A DNA stretch of 64,000 bases from Thiobacillus sp. UBA3361 (lineage in GTDB: Bacteria > Pseudomonadota > Gammaproteobacteria > Burkholderiales > Thiobacillaceae). The notes beneath the pieces were generated by a model. The model was given only the letters and a program-made list of their open reading frames with translations, searched no databases and was not told where the DNA came from. The stretch is from assembly GCA_002360535.1 (NCBI GenBank), contig DEQR01000043.1, forward strand, positions 62,001 to 126,000. The letters run 5' to 3'. This document shows positions 18,725 to 27,483 of the stretch, piece by piece (position 1 is the first letter of the stretch; each line of letters opens with the position of its first letter). The position numbers were made by a program, and so were the translations under genes.

Positions 18725-19864
18725 TCAGGCCGCCCGACCCCTGCGCGCGAAAGCCAAGGCGGCCAGGGCCGCGCAGCCCGCCCCCAGGGTGAAGGTCCAG
18801 CCCGCCCCCAGGCCGTCCCAGGCTGCCCCGGAGCCCAGGCTGCCCACCGTGCCGCCCACGCCGAAGGCCAAGCTGTTGTACAGGGCCTGGCCGCGGGCCT
18901 GGTTGCGCCCCTTGAAGTGGCGGTGCACCAAGGCCAGGGCCGAGGCGTGATAGGCGCCGAAGGTCAGAGCATGCAGCAGCTGGGCGAACAGCAGCACGGC
19001 CATGCGGTCGGCCAGCCAGCCGATGAGGAGGAAGCGCAGGGCCGCCGCGGCCAGGGTGACGAGCAGCACGGTCTCCACCCGCAGGCGGGCGAACACCCGG
19101 GGCATGACCAGGAAGATGCCGATCTCGCACACCACCCCCAGGGCCCACAGCCAGCCGGCCAGGCTCTTGCTGTAGCCCAGGTCCACCAGATGGATGGTGA
19201 AGAAGGTGTAGTAGGGGCCGTGGGCCAGGGCCATGAGCATGCCCGCCCCCAGCAGGGCCAGCACCTCGGGCCGGCGCATCACATGCCCCAGGGGGATGTG
19301 CTCGTGCTCGTGATGGGCGATCTGCGCCTCCGGGATCAGCCGGGCGGTGAGGACGATGCCCACCAGCAGACCCAGCACCACCCACAGCAGCAGGCGGATG
19401 GGATGATGGTCCAGTGCCGCCCCCAGGCCGATCACCACCAGGATGAAGCCGATGGACCCCCAAAGGCGGATGCGGCCGTAGCGATCGGTGCGCTCCTTCA
19501 GGTGGGACAGGGTGGTGGCCTCCACCAGGGGCAGGGAGGCGCTCCAGAAGAAGCTGATCAGGCTCATCACCGCGAACAGTGCCCAGAAGGAGGTGGCGAA
19601 GAACACCCCCGAATAGGCCAGCAGGCAGGTCAGGGCGGCCAGCTGGACGATGGCCACCCGGCGGCCCGTGCGGTCGGCGATGTGGCCCCAGATGTTGGGC
19701 GCGAACATGCGCATGACGTGGAGCAGGGACATGAGCACCCCGATCTGCAGGGCGTCGAAGGCCAGGGAGCGCAGATAGAGGCTCCAGAACGGCGCCATGG
19801 CGCCCACGAAGGCGAAGTAGAAGAAATAGAAACCGGACAGGCGCCAGTAGGGGATGGTGTGCAT
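18725..19864 (-). CDS. MFS transporter of the MFS_1-like (HcaT-type) family
   Basis: 379-residue polytopic protein with about 12 membrane helices and the Major Facilitator loop signature between helices 2 and 3 (GHIADRTGRR). RIRLWGSIGF is characteristic of the HcaT/YcaD-like group. The central loop has an unusual run of alternating His and Glu (AHHEHEHIPLGH), which could bind metal. The substrate is unknown. Confidence 0.8.
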   Translation of the reverse strand: MHTIPYWRLSGFYFFYFAFVGAMAPFWSLYLRSLAFDALQIGVLMSLLHVMRMFAPNIWGHIADRTGRRVAIVQLAALTCLLAYSGVFFATSFWALFAVMSLISFFWSASLPLVEATTLSHLKERTDRYGRIRLWGSIGFILVVIGLGAALDHHPIRLLLWVVLGLLVGIVLTARLIPEAQIAHHEHEHIPLGHVMRRPEVLALLGAGMLMALAHGPYYTFFTIHLVDLGYSKSLAGWLWALGVVCEIGIFLVMPRVFARLRVETVLLVTLAAAALRFLLIGWLADRMAVLLFAQLLHALTFGAYHASALALVHRHFKGRNQARGQALYNSLAFGVGGTVGSLGSGAAWDGLGAGWTFTLGAGCAALAALAFARRGRAA

Positions 19865-19890
19865 CGCCGGTGGAAGGCTGCAATGAAAAC

Positions 19891-19914
19891 GGCCCGGAGG
19901 GACAACTCCGGGCC
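19891..19914 (-). terminator. Intrinsic terminator after aroC-DUF465 gene pair
   Basis: Nine-base stem GGCCCGGAG / CTCCGGGCC with a six-base loop, followed on the minus strand by GTTTTC. It lies 20 bases past the DUF465 stop and before the MFS gene. Confidence 0.75.
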
Positions 19915-19934
19915 GCGGTTTGGATTCGCCCTGC

Positions 19935-20174
19935 TCAGGCCGCCTTGGTCAGCAATTGATACAGCTTGTCCTTCAGGCGCACCCGCAGGTACTTCAACTC
20001 TTCCGCGTACAGGTCGGTGGCCGGCTCCACGCGCTGTTCGATGCGCGCGATCTTGTGGTCCAGATCGTCATAGTCCTTCATCAGGGCGACGAACTGGTCG
20101 TTGCTAAGCATCAGCTTGCGGATGGTCTCCTGATGCTCGGGAAATTCGTGGAACAGGTCGTGACTCTCAATCAT
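19935..20174 (-). CDS. DUF465/YdcH-family small helical protein
   Basis: 79-residue, charged, helical protein with the DUF465 pattern (LDHKIARIE, then LRVRLKDKLYQLL). Such proteins are short coiled coils of unknown role. It begins 24 bases after aroC and ends at a clear terminator, so it is probably cotranscribed with aroC. Confidence 0.85.
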   Translation of the reverse strand: MIESHDLFHEFPEHQETIRKLMLSNDQFVALMKDYDDLDHKIARIEQRVEPATDLYAEELKYLRVRLKDKLYQLLTKAA

Positions 20175-20198
20175 GGGTTTCTCCTTGTGGGATGGTCG

Positions 20199-21308
20199 TC
20201 AATCATGCCCGGGCGCGCGGCCCGGAATAGCGGGTGTGGGGCAGACCGCGTCCATGTTCTGGGCGCGGTGGCGCAGGGCGTGGTCCATGAGCACGATGGC
20301 CAGCATGGCCTCGGCGATGGGCGTGGCGCGGATGCCGACGCAGGGATCGTGGCGGCCGTGGGTGACCACCTCCACCGGCTGGCCGTCCAGGTCGATGCTG
20401 CGGCCCGGCAGGCGGATGGAGGAAGTCGGCTTGATGGCGATGGAGGCGGTGATGTCTTGTCCGGTGGAAATGCCGCCCAGGATGCCGCCGGCGTGGTTGC
20501 TCAGGAACCCCTCCGGGGTCAGCTCATCCCGGTGTTCGGTGCCCTTCTGGGCCACGCAGGCGAAGCCGGCGCCGATCTCCACCCCCTTCACCGCGTTGAT
20601 GCTCATCAGGGCATGGGCGATGTCCGCGTCCAGGCGGTCATAGACCGGCTCGCCCAAGCCCACCGGCACGCCCTCGGCCACCACGTTGATGCGCGCCCCC
20701 ACCGAGTTGCCTTCCTTGCGCAGTTCGTCCATGTAACTTTCGAGTGTTGGCACCACGGACACGTCGGGGGCGAAAAAGGCGTTCTCGCCGACACTGTCCC
20801 AGGCCCTGAAAGGCACCACGATGGGCCCCAGCTGGGCCAGGTAGCCACGGATCACGGTGCCGTACTTTTCGTTCAGCCACTTTTTGGCGATGGCCCCGGC
20901 GGCCACCCGCACGGCGGTCTCCCGGGCGCTGGAGCGGCCGCCGCCCCGGTAGTCGCGGATGGCGTACTTCTGCCAATAGGTGTAATCGGCGTGGCCGGGC
21001 CGGAAGGTGCGGGCGATCTCGCCGTAGTCCTTGCTGCGCTGGTCCTCGTTGCGGATCAGCAGGGCAATGGGGGTGCCCGTGGTGCGGCCCTCGAACACCC
21101 CGGACAGGATCTTCACCGTGTCTGACTCGCGCCGCTGGGTGACATGCCGCGAGGTGCCCGGCTTGCGCCGGTCCAGGTCGCCCTGGATGTCCGCCTCGCT
21201 GAGGGCCATGCCGGGCGGGCAGCCATCCACGATGCAACCGATAGCCGGTCCGTGGGACTCGCCGAAGGAGGTCACCGTAAAAATGAGGCCGATGGAATTG
21301 CCGGACAT
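20199..21308 (-). CDS. aroC: Chorismate synthase
   Basis: Last step of the shikimate pathway; needs reduced FMN. The 369-residue protein begins with the signature FTVTSFGESHGPAIG and has the FMN-binding RGGGRSSARETA and the C-terminal EAMLAIVLMDHALR. It supplies chorismate to the tryptophan genes elsewhere in the window. Confidence 0.98.
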   Translation of the reverse strand: MSGNSIGLIFTVTSFGESHGPAIGCIVDGCPPGMALSEADIQGDLDRRKPGTSRHVTQRRESDTVKILSGVFEGRTTGTPIALLIRNEDQRSKDYGEIARTFRPGHADYTYWQKYAIRDYRGGGRSSARETAVRVAAGAIAKKWLNEKYGTVIRGYLAQLGPIVVPFRAWDSVGENAFFAPDVSVVPTLESYMDELRKEGNSVGARINVVAEGVPVGLGEPVYDRLDADIAHALMSINAVKGVEIGAGFACVAQKGTEHRDELTPEGFLSNHAGGILGGISTGQDITASIAIKPTSSIRLPGRSIDLDGQPVEVVTHGRHDPCVGIRATPIAEAMLAIVLMDHALRHRAQNMDAVCPTPAIPGRAPGHD

Positions 21309-21466
21309 GTCATGAAATTGCTAACGAACGGCGCGATTATGGCATGACCGGCCGGCCCACGGCCCCTTAGCGCCTAACACCCCGCCTCGCCATGCCCCAA
21401 CCTGGTTATTGGCCCGCCTGGGCCGGAGTGGGTAGCCTGGGCTCATGTCCAACGAAACAAACCGAG

Positions 21467-21790
21467 ATGAAACCCAACCTCTTCCCCGCCCTCTGCCTGA
21501 CCACCCTGCTGGCCGTGACCGCCGCGCCCGCGGCCCTGGCCCAGGACCACGCCAGACAACTGTCCGAGCGCTGCATGCTGTGCCACGGCGAACGGGGCGA
21601 AAACCACCTCCTGGGCATCCCCCGCATCGGCGGCCGGGAGTTCTACGACCTGCTCGCCACCATGTCACGCTTCCGCACCGGCGAGCGCCTGCACCCGGTC
21701 ATGTCAGCCATCATGCAGAGCGTGGACGAGGTGGAGATGGTGGAGGTGGCGGGGTACTTCTCGGAGCAGGCAGGGGCGGGGATCAACTGA
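21467..21790 (+). CDS. Small periplasmic monohaem cytochrome c
   Basis: 107-residue protein with a Sec signal peptide ending near AALAQ, and one haem motif CMLCH. A Met in the C-terminal half (RLHPVMSAIMQS) could be the sixth ligand. The ATG at 21467 is chosen because MKPNLFPALCL starts a normal signal peptide; an upstream in-frame ATG at 21392 gives non-signal sequence. It is a small class I type cytochrome and a possible partner of the FccB flavoprotein about 1 kb away, though not in the same operon. Confidence 0.8.
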   Translation: MKPNLFPALCLTTLLAVTAAPAALAQDHARQLSERCMLCHGERGENHLLGIPRIGGREFYDLLATMSRFRTGERLHPVMSAIMQSVDEVEMVEVAGYFSEQAGAGIN

Positions 21791-22352
21791 CCCCGGGGCT
21801 CGACGGCGCGGCTCCAAGGGTGCCGCCGGCCGGATTCGGCTCGATACCCGCCCGGAATGCCTCATGGAACGTCACGGTTCCCCGGGGAACCCTCCCATCG
21901 AAAGACAGGGCGAAGAAGACCTCCGGCGGGACGCCCTCCAGCACCAGTCCGGGCTCGTTCCCGAACCCGAACTTGACGTAGTACTCCGGATGCCCCACCA
22001 GACAGACTCCGAGGGCGCCCAGGCCTCGCAGCCGCGACAAACCCTCCCCGATCAGCGCCTTGCCGATCCCCTGATGCTGGTATGCCGGCAACACGGACAC
22101 CGGCCCCAGCCCGTACCAGTCAGCGGTCCCGTCCGACATGGTCACTGGCGAGAAGGCGATATGCCCCACCACCCGGCCATCCACCTCCGCGACCAGGGAA
22201 AGCGTCAGGGATTTGGCGGCGCGTAGCGCCTCGATGATGAATTGCTCGGTGTGGCCGCTGATGGCCATGGTCTCGAATGCGGAAACGGTGACGTCCCTGA
22301 TGGCATCGACATCAGCGGCTGTTTCGGGACGAATTATGATTCTTGGATACAT
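21783..22352 (-). CDS. GNAT-family N-acetyltransferase
   Basis: 189 residues with the acetyl-CoA-binding motif VLPAYQHQGIGKALI and the YhbS-like segment CLVGHPEYYVKFGF. The substrate cannot be predicted. The gene is convergent with the cytochrome gene and overlaps its 3' end by eight bases. Confidence 0.85.
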   Translation of the reverse strand: MYPRIIIRPETAADVDAIRDVTVSAFETMAISGHTEQFIIEALRAAKSLTLSLVAEVDGRVVGHIAFSPVTMSDGTADWYGLGPVSVLPAYQHQGIGKALIGEGLSRLRGLGALGVCLVGHPEYYVKFGFGNEPGLVLEGVPPEVFFALSFDGRVPRGTVTFHEAFRAGIEPNPAGGTLGAAPSSPGVS

Positions 22353-22644
22353 GGTTTTCTGGATTCTGACCTATGGGCCATATTAGGTTTCAACTTCACG
22401 ATCACGCAGGATTGAGGGGTGAATTCTTTGAAGGTATTGAAAAACCGACCATGGCCCCTTTCCGTTGATTTCTCCCGCTGGATCAACCGCAGCAGCGGAC
22501 AGGCGGAGCCGACTTGGCGGGGCGGGGATTGAAAACGGCTCCGGCGGAGTCGCGGGGTATTCGTGTCCGGCGGAGATGCGTTTCCCAACTTAAGGTTAAC
22601 TGGCCAAATTCCGACGGATAGGGCTAGTTTGATTCATGGGTTCT
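22353..22644. other. Intergenic stretch upstream of the acetyltransferase gene
   Basis: The full gap between the GNAT and fccB genes is 466 bases. Apart from the IS-like remnant at 22645-22780 no gene, hairpin or strong promoter is recognised here. Base composition is lower in GC than the flanking genes. Confidence 0.5.
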
Positions 22645-22780
22645 TGAAACCGCCGGGCAAACCTCGGTGAAACATTAACGTAAAGATTTTCGACTCAGGC
22701 ATTTGATCGGAAAGACCGCCGTGAACGATTCGATTTGCTTTCCCCTTGAAGTGCGCGAACGCGCTGTCTGTCTGGCAGCG
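22645..22780 (+). pseudogene. Decayed left end and orfA start of an IS3-like element
   Basis: A TGAAACCGCCGGGCAAAC stretch resembles IS3-family terminal inverted repeats. About 60 bases later a GTG (22721) opens a reading frame with FPLEVRERAV, resembling the start of IS3 OrfA transposase proteins. Similarity fades after about 18 residues and the frame stops at 22843 inside fccB. No right end, orfB or target duplication is seen. The call rests on short similarity from memory. Confidence 0.35.
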
Positions 22781-22818
22781 ATAGTATCGGAGGTAACAGG
22801 GGCGTCCCCAATGAGTCC

Positions 22819-24129
22819 TCAAACCCGATTTGTGAACCTGTAGCCCATCGGCAGCCCCAGGGTATCCGCCCAGATGTTGCGCGCCCAGCCGCCCATGAAG
22901 CTGAATTCCGCCTCGCTTTCCGCCTCGGACAGGCCGCTGCCCGGCTGCACCTCCATGAGGTTTTCCTTGGGGTTGTAGCGGAACACCGTGGCCACGTGCA
23001 CGGCATGGCGGTCGGTGGTGGCGGAATAGCAGGTGCTGGTGAGCACCGGCGCGGGGTCGGGCGCGCGGCCCCGGAAGATGTCCGCCAGGGCCGAGGCGCA
23101 CAGCTTGCCGGTGTTGTTGGCCAGGGCGCCGGCCTTGGAGAGGTTGGACGAGATGGAGTCGCCCAGGATGTGGACGTTGGGCACCTCGGTGGATTCGCAG
23201 GTGTGGTAATCCACCGGGCACCAGGTGCCGTCCTCACCGGTGCGCGCCCCGGCCAGGTGGGTGACGGCGGCGGCCCGCATAGGCGGCACCAGGTTGATGA
23301 CATCGCCCTGGGCCTCGTCGAATTCGGTGGCGACACGCATGGCCTTGGCATCCACGGACACCACCAGGCTGTTGGGTCGGTAGTCGATAAGGCTGGCGTC
23401 CGTGCCATAGCCGTAGTGTTTCTTCCAGGCCGCCAGGAACAGGGCCTTCTTGGAGACGATGTCCGGGTTGCCGTCCAGGATGATGATCTTGGAACGCGGC
23501 TTGGCGCGCCGGAAATAGTTGGCCACCAGGCTGGCCCGCTCGTAAGGCGCGGGCGGGCAGCGGAAGGGCTGGACGGGGATGGTGATCACGAACACGCCGC
23601 CGTCGGGCATGGCCTCCAGCTGCCGGCGCAACACCCCGGTCTGGTCGGGGCCGGCCTTCCAGGCGTGCTTGATGGTCCGCTGCGCGGCGGCGTCGTAGCC
23701 CGCCACCCGGTCGAACATCAGCTCCACCCCAGCGGACAGCACCAGCCGGTCGTAGGGGAGGGTGAGGCCGCCGACGGTGTGCACGGTGCGCCGCCGCGGA
23801 TCGACCCCATCGACACGGTCGGCGACGAAGCGGTCCACCGCCGCCTTCAGCCAGGTGTAGGGGAAGGTGATGTCCTGCAGCCGGTTGAGGCCGCCCACCA
23901 CGGTGTTGGAATAGGGGCAGGAAACGAAATCCGGCTGCGGTTCTACGACCGTGACATGCGCCTGGGGTGCCCACAGCTTGAGATGGCGGGCGAAGCTGGC
24001 GCCGCCGTAGCCGGCGCCCACCACCACCACCCGGGGACACGCCCGCCCCTTGCCCGCCCACGCCGGCCGGACCAGCCCCGCCAGGCCGGCCGCGCCGGCC
24101 AACAGAAAGTCGCGACGATGCAAGGTCAT
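22819..24129 (-). CDS. fccB: FCSD-type sulfide dehydrogenase flavoprotein, Tat-exported
   Basis: Periplasmic FAD subunit that oxidises sulfide to sulfur. The start at 24129 (GGAG ribosome site) gives 436 residues with a Tat signal (HRRDFLLAGAAGLAG). The FAD-binding VVVVGAGYGGASFARHL follows, then the conserved redox-Cys segment DFVSCPYSN and a second Cys in VLTSTCYS. The C-terminal FCSD domain includes NPKENLMEV and RNIWADTLG. Cys in WCPVDYHTCES matches flavocytochrome c flavoproteins. No adjacent fccA is present; a cytochrome c gene lies about 1 kb away on the other strand. Confidence 0.9.
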   Translation of the reverse strand: MTLHRRDFLLAGAAGLAGLVRPAWAGKGRACPRVVVVGAGYGGASFARHLKLWAPQAHVTVVEPQPDFVSCPYSNTVVGGLNRLQDITFPYTWLKAAVDRFVADRVDGVDPRRRTVHTVGGLTLPYDRLVLSAGVELMFDRVAGYDAAAQRTIKHAWKAGPDQTGVLRRQLEAMPDGGVFVITIPVQPFRCPPAPYERASLVANYFRRAKPRSKIIILDGNPDIVSKKALFLAAWKKHYGYGTDASLIDYRPNSLVVSVDAKAMRVATEFDEAQGDVINLVPPMRAAAVTHLAGARTGEDGTWCPVDYHTCESTEVPNVHILGDSISSNLSKAGALANNTGKLCASALADIFRGRAPDPAPVLTSTCYSATTDRHAVHVATVFRYNPKENLMEVQPGSGLSEAESEAEFSFMGGWARNIWADTLGLPMGYRFTNRV

Positions 24130-24335
24130 TTCTCTTCTCCGGATGAGACGCAGCGCATGACGCTCCGCCAATGGTTCGGAAGGTCACGACTATAGACCAT
24201 GACAGGCTGAATGGCCGGCAGCGAGACGGTAGGGCGCCTCGGGCTTGACGGCCATCAAGCCATGCTCGGACGGCTTAAGGCCGCGCCGAAAGCTGCCGAT
24301 AAAGTCCAAGCCCCTTTTTTTCCTTAGGACCGCGC

Positions 24336-24656
24336 ATGGACAAACCGGCACCCCAGCACGATACGCACAAGCAGGAACGGCGCATGCGCCCCGACCTGAG
24401 GAAGGTCTTCGAGGAGAGCATCCACCGGCTCGCACCCTTCTTCAACAGTGGCATGGATTCCAGCGACACGCCGATGGAGTACTGGGCCGCGCGCACCCTA
24501 CGCGAGATGCACCCGGAACTGTCCACGCAGGACATCCGCGTACTGGTCAATGCCGCCTACCGCTACCACAAGGAATTGCGGGCGAGTGCCCCGAACGGGG
24601 AAGCCGCCACCACTGAATGCCAGGCACAGCCGTCGCGCCAGCCAGTGACGGCATGA
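24336..24656 (+). CDS. Hypothetical protein, 106 residues
   Basis: Not recognised. A soluble protein with a charged N-terminus and a helical core (DLRKVFEESIHRLAPFF, YWAARTLREMHPELS). An AGGA ribosome site lies six bases before the ATG, and the stop overlaps the start of the PilZ gene (ATGA), which supports it as real and cotranscribed. Confidence 0.65.
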   Translation: MDKPAPQHDTHKQERRMRPDLRKVFEESIHRLAPFFNSGMDSSDTPMEYWAARTLREMHPELSTQDIRVLVNAAYRYHKELRASAPNGEAATTECQAQPSRQPVTA

Positions 24657-25342
24657 GCCGGGCAGCGGCACCGACTCCGGCCCCCGAGGGGGACGTCGTC
24701 GGATTCGACCGGATCGGGCTCGGCATCGGCAGCATGCTGAGGCTCCATGCCCAGGAGCCGGATGCCCGCCACTACCATGTCCAACTCATCGGCCTGTATC
24801 GGGACAAGGGCTTCATCACCACCCTGCCCGTCTCGGGTGACAAGGAGCTGTGGATGACACCGGGCAGCACCTATGTCTTCCACGTCCTGGCCGGCACCCA
24901 CGTGCATGCCTTTACCAGCCAGGTGATGATCGCCCGCGCCCACCCCTATCCCCACGTCCATTTCGAATACCCGGCCGGTATGCAGTCGCAGAAGGTGCGC
25001 AAGTCGCACAGGGTGCGCATGGCCCTGGATGTCCTGCTGAGCGGGACGGGCGGCGCGGAACCGCAGGCCCGCGTGGTGGACCTCAGCCTGAATGGCGCGC
25101 TGCTTGAACTGGCGGCACCTGTTGAGGGCGACACCCTGCGGATGACCCTGCCCATCCATCTGGACGAGGCGCAGAAAGACCTGTCCATCGAGGCGGCCAT
25201 CCGCAACCGCGAGGCCCCCGGCAAGGCCGGCCGGCCCTGGCGCATCGGCGTGGAATTCGGGGATATCTCCGAACAGGACCGCCTGCTGCTGCACTATTTC
25301 ATCGACCACACGCGGGCCGCGTCCTGCCCCCTGGGTACCTAG
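24653..25342 (+). CDS. PilZ-domain c-di-GMP-binding protein with YcgR-like N-terminus
   Basis: 229 residues from the ATG at 24653. The N-terminal half resembles the YcgR/flagellar-brake beta domain. The C-terminal PilZ domain has both binding motifs: the R-x3-R type RKSHRVR and DLSLNGALLEL (D-x-S-x2-G), then WRIGVEFGDIS. It likely responds to c-di-GMP and affects motility or surface behaviour. An alternative start at 24617 lies inside the preceding gene. Confidence 0.85.
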   Translation: MSRAAAPTPAPEGDVVGFDRIGLGIGSMLRLHAQEPDARHYHVQLIGLYRDKGFITTLPVSGDKELWMTPGSTYVFHVLAGTHVHAFTSQVMIARAHPYPHVHFEYPAGMQSQKVRKSHRVRMALDVLLSGTGGAEPQARVVDLSLNGALLELAAPVEGDTLRMTLPIHLDEAQKDLSIEAAIRNREAPGKAGRPWRIGVEFGDISEQDRLLLHYFIDHTRAASCPLGT

Positions 25343-25471
25343 CGCATCGGGAGAGCGCGCTGCCTCCATGTACGCCGGCGACGAACACCGGCACAATGCG
25401 GTCATGTCCGCGATCGCCCACCGGCCCGCGGTCTGCCCACAGCTATAAACCGATGGATGAAGGAGATCGAC

Positions 25472-26191
25472 ATGAACATGCACCCCCTGTACCTGGGCGC
25501 CGTCCTGGCCGCCTGCTGCGGCACCGCCCTGGCCGATGCGGCCGCCCCCGCCTCCGAGCCAATGCCGGCCAACAACACCGAATGGGTCGGCTACCTATCC
25601 GACTTCACACGCAACGCGGAAATGCTGGTCGATCCGAGAAAATTCGTCGGCGCCCTGTCCGCGGTCACCGAGCCGGGCTTCGTCATCGCCGCCCTGAACG
25701 CCATGATGGACCCGAACCTGTACATGAAGTCCATGGCCACCCTGGCGGACCCCAAGGCCTATGAGAACTACGCCCGCACCATGGACCCCGTCATGGCCAT
25801 GAACTGGACCCAGGCCATGCTGGACCCCAAGTTCTACGAGGCCGTGACCACCGTCATGACCGACCCTGGCAAGATGATGCGCTGGATGATGGCCCCCCTG
25901 GACCCGCAGGTGGTGGGCGCGCTGCTCAATGCGCTGAACCCGAATACCTATGCCAAGTGGGCCGCCGCACCGATGGACCCGCGGCTGGTGAACATGGCCG
26001 TGACGCCCTTCAACCCCAACTGGTATGGCGCGTGGGCCGGGACGATGGCCAACCCCCGCTCCTATGGGCCGACGGTGGGCGCCTTCATGCAGCCGGCCTA
26101 CCCGGCCATGCCCATGCCCGCCGCGCCGATGCCGAATCCGATGCTGGTGCCCTACCCCTTTCCGGTTATGCCCACGCCGGCCATGCGCTGA
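25472..26191 (+). CDS. Secreted protein of regular 12-13-residue DP repeats
   Basis: 239 residues. The start at 25472 has an AAGGAG site six bases upstream; the ATG at 25457 lies before that site. A signal peptide ends near ALADA. From residue 54 to 207 a D/N/E/Q-Pro pair recurs at 54, 67, 80, 93, 105, 118, 131, 144, 156, 169, 181, 194 and 207, that is, 13 units of 12 or 13 residues. Units follow roughly DP-x2-Y-x6-M and are rich in Met, Trp and Tyr. The C-terminal 35 residues are Pro/Met-rich. No known function is recognised. Confidence 0.8.
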   Translation: MNMHPLYLGAVLAACCGTALADAAAPASEPMPANNTEWVGYLSDFTRNAEMLVDPRKFVGALSAVTEPGFVIAALNAMMDPNLYMKSMATLADPKAYENYARTMDPVMAMNWTQAMLDPKFYEAVTTVMTDPGKMMRWMMAPLDPQVVGALLNALNPNTYAKWAAAPMDPRLVNMAVTPFNPNWYGAWAGTMANPRSYGPTVGAFMQPAYPAMPMPAAPMPNPMLVPYPFPVMPTPAMR

Positions 26192-26215
26192 GAACCGCCC
26201 CGGGCGTGACCGACC

Positions 26216-26833
26216 TCATTCGGAGGACTCGCCCGGGCTGAGAAACAGCAGCTGCTCCAGGCGCCGGCCGGCCTTTTCCTCGATGCGGAAACGGGCCAGG
26301 GAGGCGGCGCCCACCTGGAGGCGATAGCTGTGCCCCAGGGGCATGCCCAGCACGCGGCCCACGACCATGCGGATGACGCCGGCATGGGCCACCACCAGCA
26401 CATGCCCGCCCACGTGGGTTGCCACCACGTCGTCGAAAGCTGCGCCGACCCGATCGGAAAAGGCCTGCAGCGGCTCGGCGCCCTCCGGACGGTGGGCGAG
26501 GGGGTCGCGCTTGAAATCGAACACGATGTCCGGGTCCGCCTCCCGCAGCTCTGCCGGGCTGCGACCCTCCCACTCGCCGAAACCCACCTCGCGCAGACGC
26601 TCGTCATGGCTGACCGGCAATTTGCGATGTTCCCCCAACCAGTCGGCGAATTCCCGGCAGCGCGCCATGGGCGAACTGACGATGGCGTTCCAGTGGTGAT
26701 GGTGGCGCACCGCGTCGCGCATCTGCCGCCAGCCCTTGTCGCTCAGCGGATCGTCGATCTGGCCGCGATATCTGCGGCCGCCCACCGGCGCCCCGTGGCG
26801 CATGAAATCCACCAGGGTGTAGGTGGCGCTCAT
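26216..26833 (-). CDS. Histidine phosphatase (phosphoglycerate-mutase-like) protein
   Basis: 205 residues with the catalytic FMRHGAPV, the SSPMARCREFADWL motif, EVGFGEWEG, and the second His in VVAHAGVIRM. The group resembles CobC/alpha-ribazole phosphatase, but no cobalamin genes are nearby. It is the last gene of a four-gene operon; its ATG (26833) overlaps the ParA stop. The substrate is unknown. Confidence 0.85.
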   Translation of the reverse strand: MSATYTLVDFMRHGAPVGGRRYRGQIDDPLSDKGWRQMRDAVRHHHHWNAIVSSPMARCREFADWLGEHRKLPVSHDERLREVGFGEWEGRSPAELREADPDIVFDFKRDPLAHRPEGAEPLQAFSDRVGAAFDDVVATHVGGHVLVVAHAGVIRMVVGRVLGMPLGHSYRLQVGAASLARFRIEEKAGRRLEQLLFLSPGESSE

Positions 26834-27483
26834 GACGCCTCCAGGATTTCCACCACCTCCCGGCCCAGGGCCTGCACCTCCATGAGGGCAATCGCGGCGC
26901 GGCTGCCCAGGCGGGTGGGGGTGGCGCCCATGGCGGCGCACTCCCGGTAGGCGGTGCGCTGCTTGAGCTGGGCAGCCAGCAGAGGGATGCCAAACTCCGG
27001 CAGCAGGGCCAGCACCTCTCGGGCCAGCACGGTGTTGAGCTGTACCTGGTTGACCACGATGCGCGCCTCCAGGGCCGGGTTCCTGTGGCGCGCCTGGGCG
27101 ATGGCCTCACGGATCTTCAGGCTGGCCCACAAATCCAGCGGCGAGGGGATCACCGGCACCAGGGCCAGGTGGGCCAGGCGCAGGGCGCTCTCGGTGACCG
27201 GCGCGGCGGCATGAGGAGGACTGTCGATGACGATGTAGTCATAGTCCTCCAGGCGCTTGCGCAGGCGCTTGTGCAGCTTGCCTTCCTCGTCCGACAGGTC
27301 TTCCACCTCGGCCGGGAAGCCCTCGCCGGCGGTGGCCCAGCGCAGGGCCGTGTTCTGGGGGTCGGCATCGGCCACCAGGACCCGCGCGCCGGACTCGGCC
27401 AATGCACCGGCCAGCAGCATGGCCAGGGTGGATTTGCCGGCCCCCCCTTTCTGGTTGACCACCGCGATCACCCGCGCGCTCAT
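26830..27483 (-). CDS. ParA/MinD-family ATPase, orphan
   Basis: 217 residues from ATG 27483. It shows the deviant Walker A KGGAGKST, switch I ADADPQNTALRW, and Walker B YIVIDSPP. No parB or centromere-like repeats are adjacent, so it is likely an orphan ParA that positions another cargo rather than a plasmid segregation gene. The start overlaps the stop of the ArsC-like gene and its stop overlaps the phosphatase gene, so all three are translationally coupled. Confidence 0.85.
   Translation of the reverse strand: MSARVIAVVNQKGGAGKSTLAMLLAGALAESGARVLVADADPQNTALRWATAGEGFPAEVEDLSDEEGKLHKRLRKRLEDYDYIVIDSPPHAAAPVTESALRLAHLALVPVIPSPLDLWASLKIREAIAQARHRNPALEARIVVNQVQLNTVLAREVLALLPEFGIPLLAAQLKQRTAYRECAAMGATPTRLGSRAAIALMEVQALGREVVEILEAS

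Noticed and set aside
26198..26237. CCCGGGCG / CGCCCGGG dyad between the DP-repeat and phosphatase genes
   Set aside because: The loop is 23 bases, there is no T-run, and one arm is inside the phosphatase coding region, so it is not called a terminator.
26830..27483. ParA gene as part of a plasmid partition system
   Set aside because: No parB, no centromere-like repeats and no replication gene are present, and the surroundings are chromosomal housekeeping genes.
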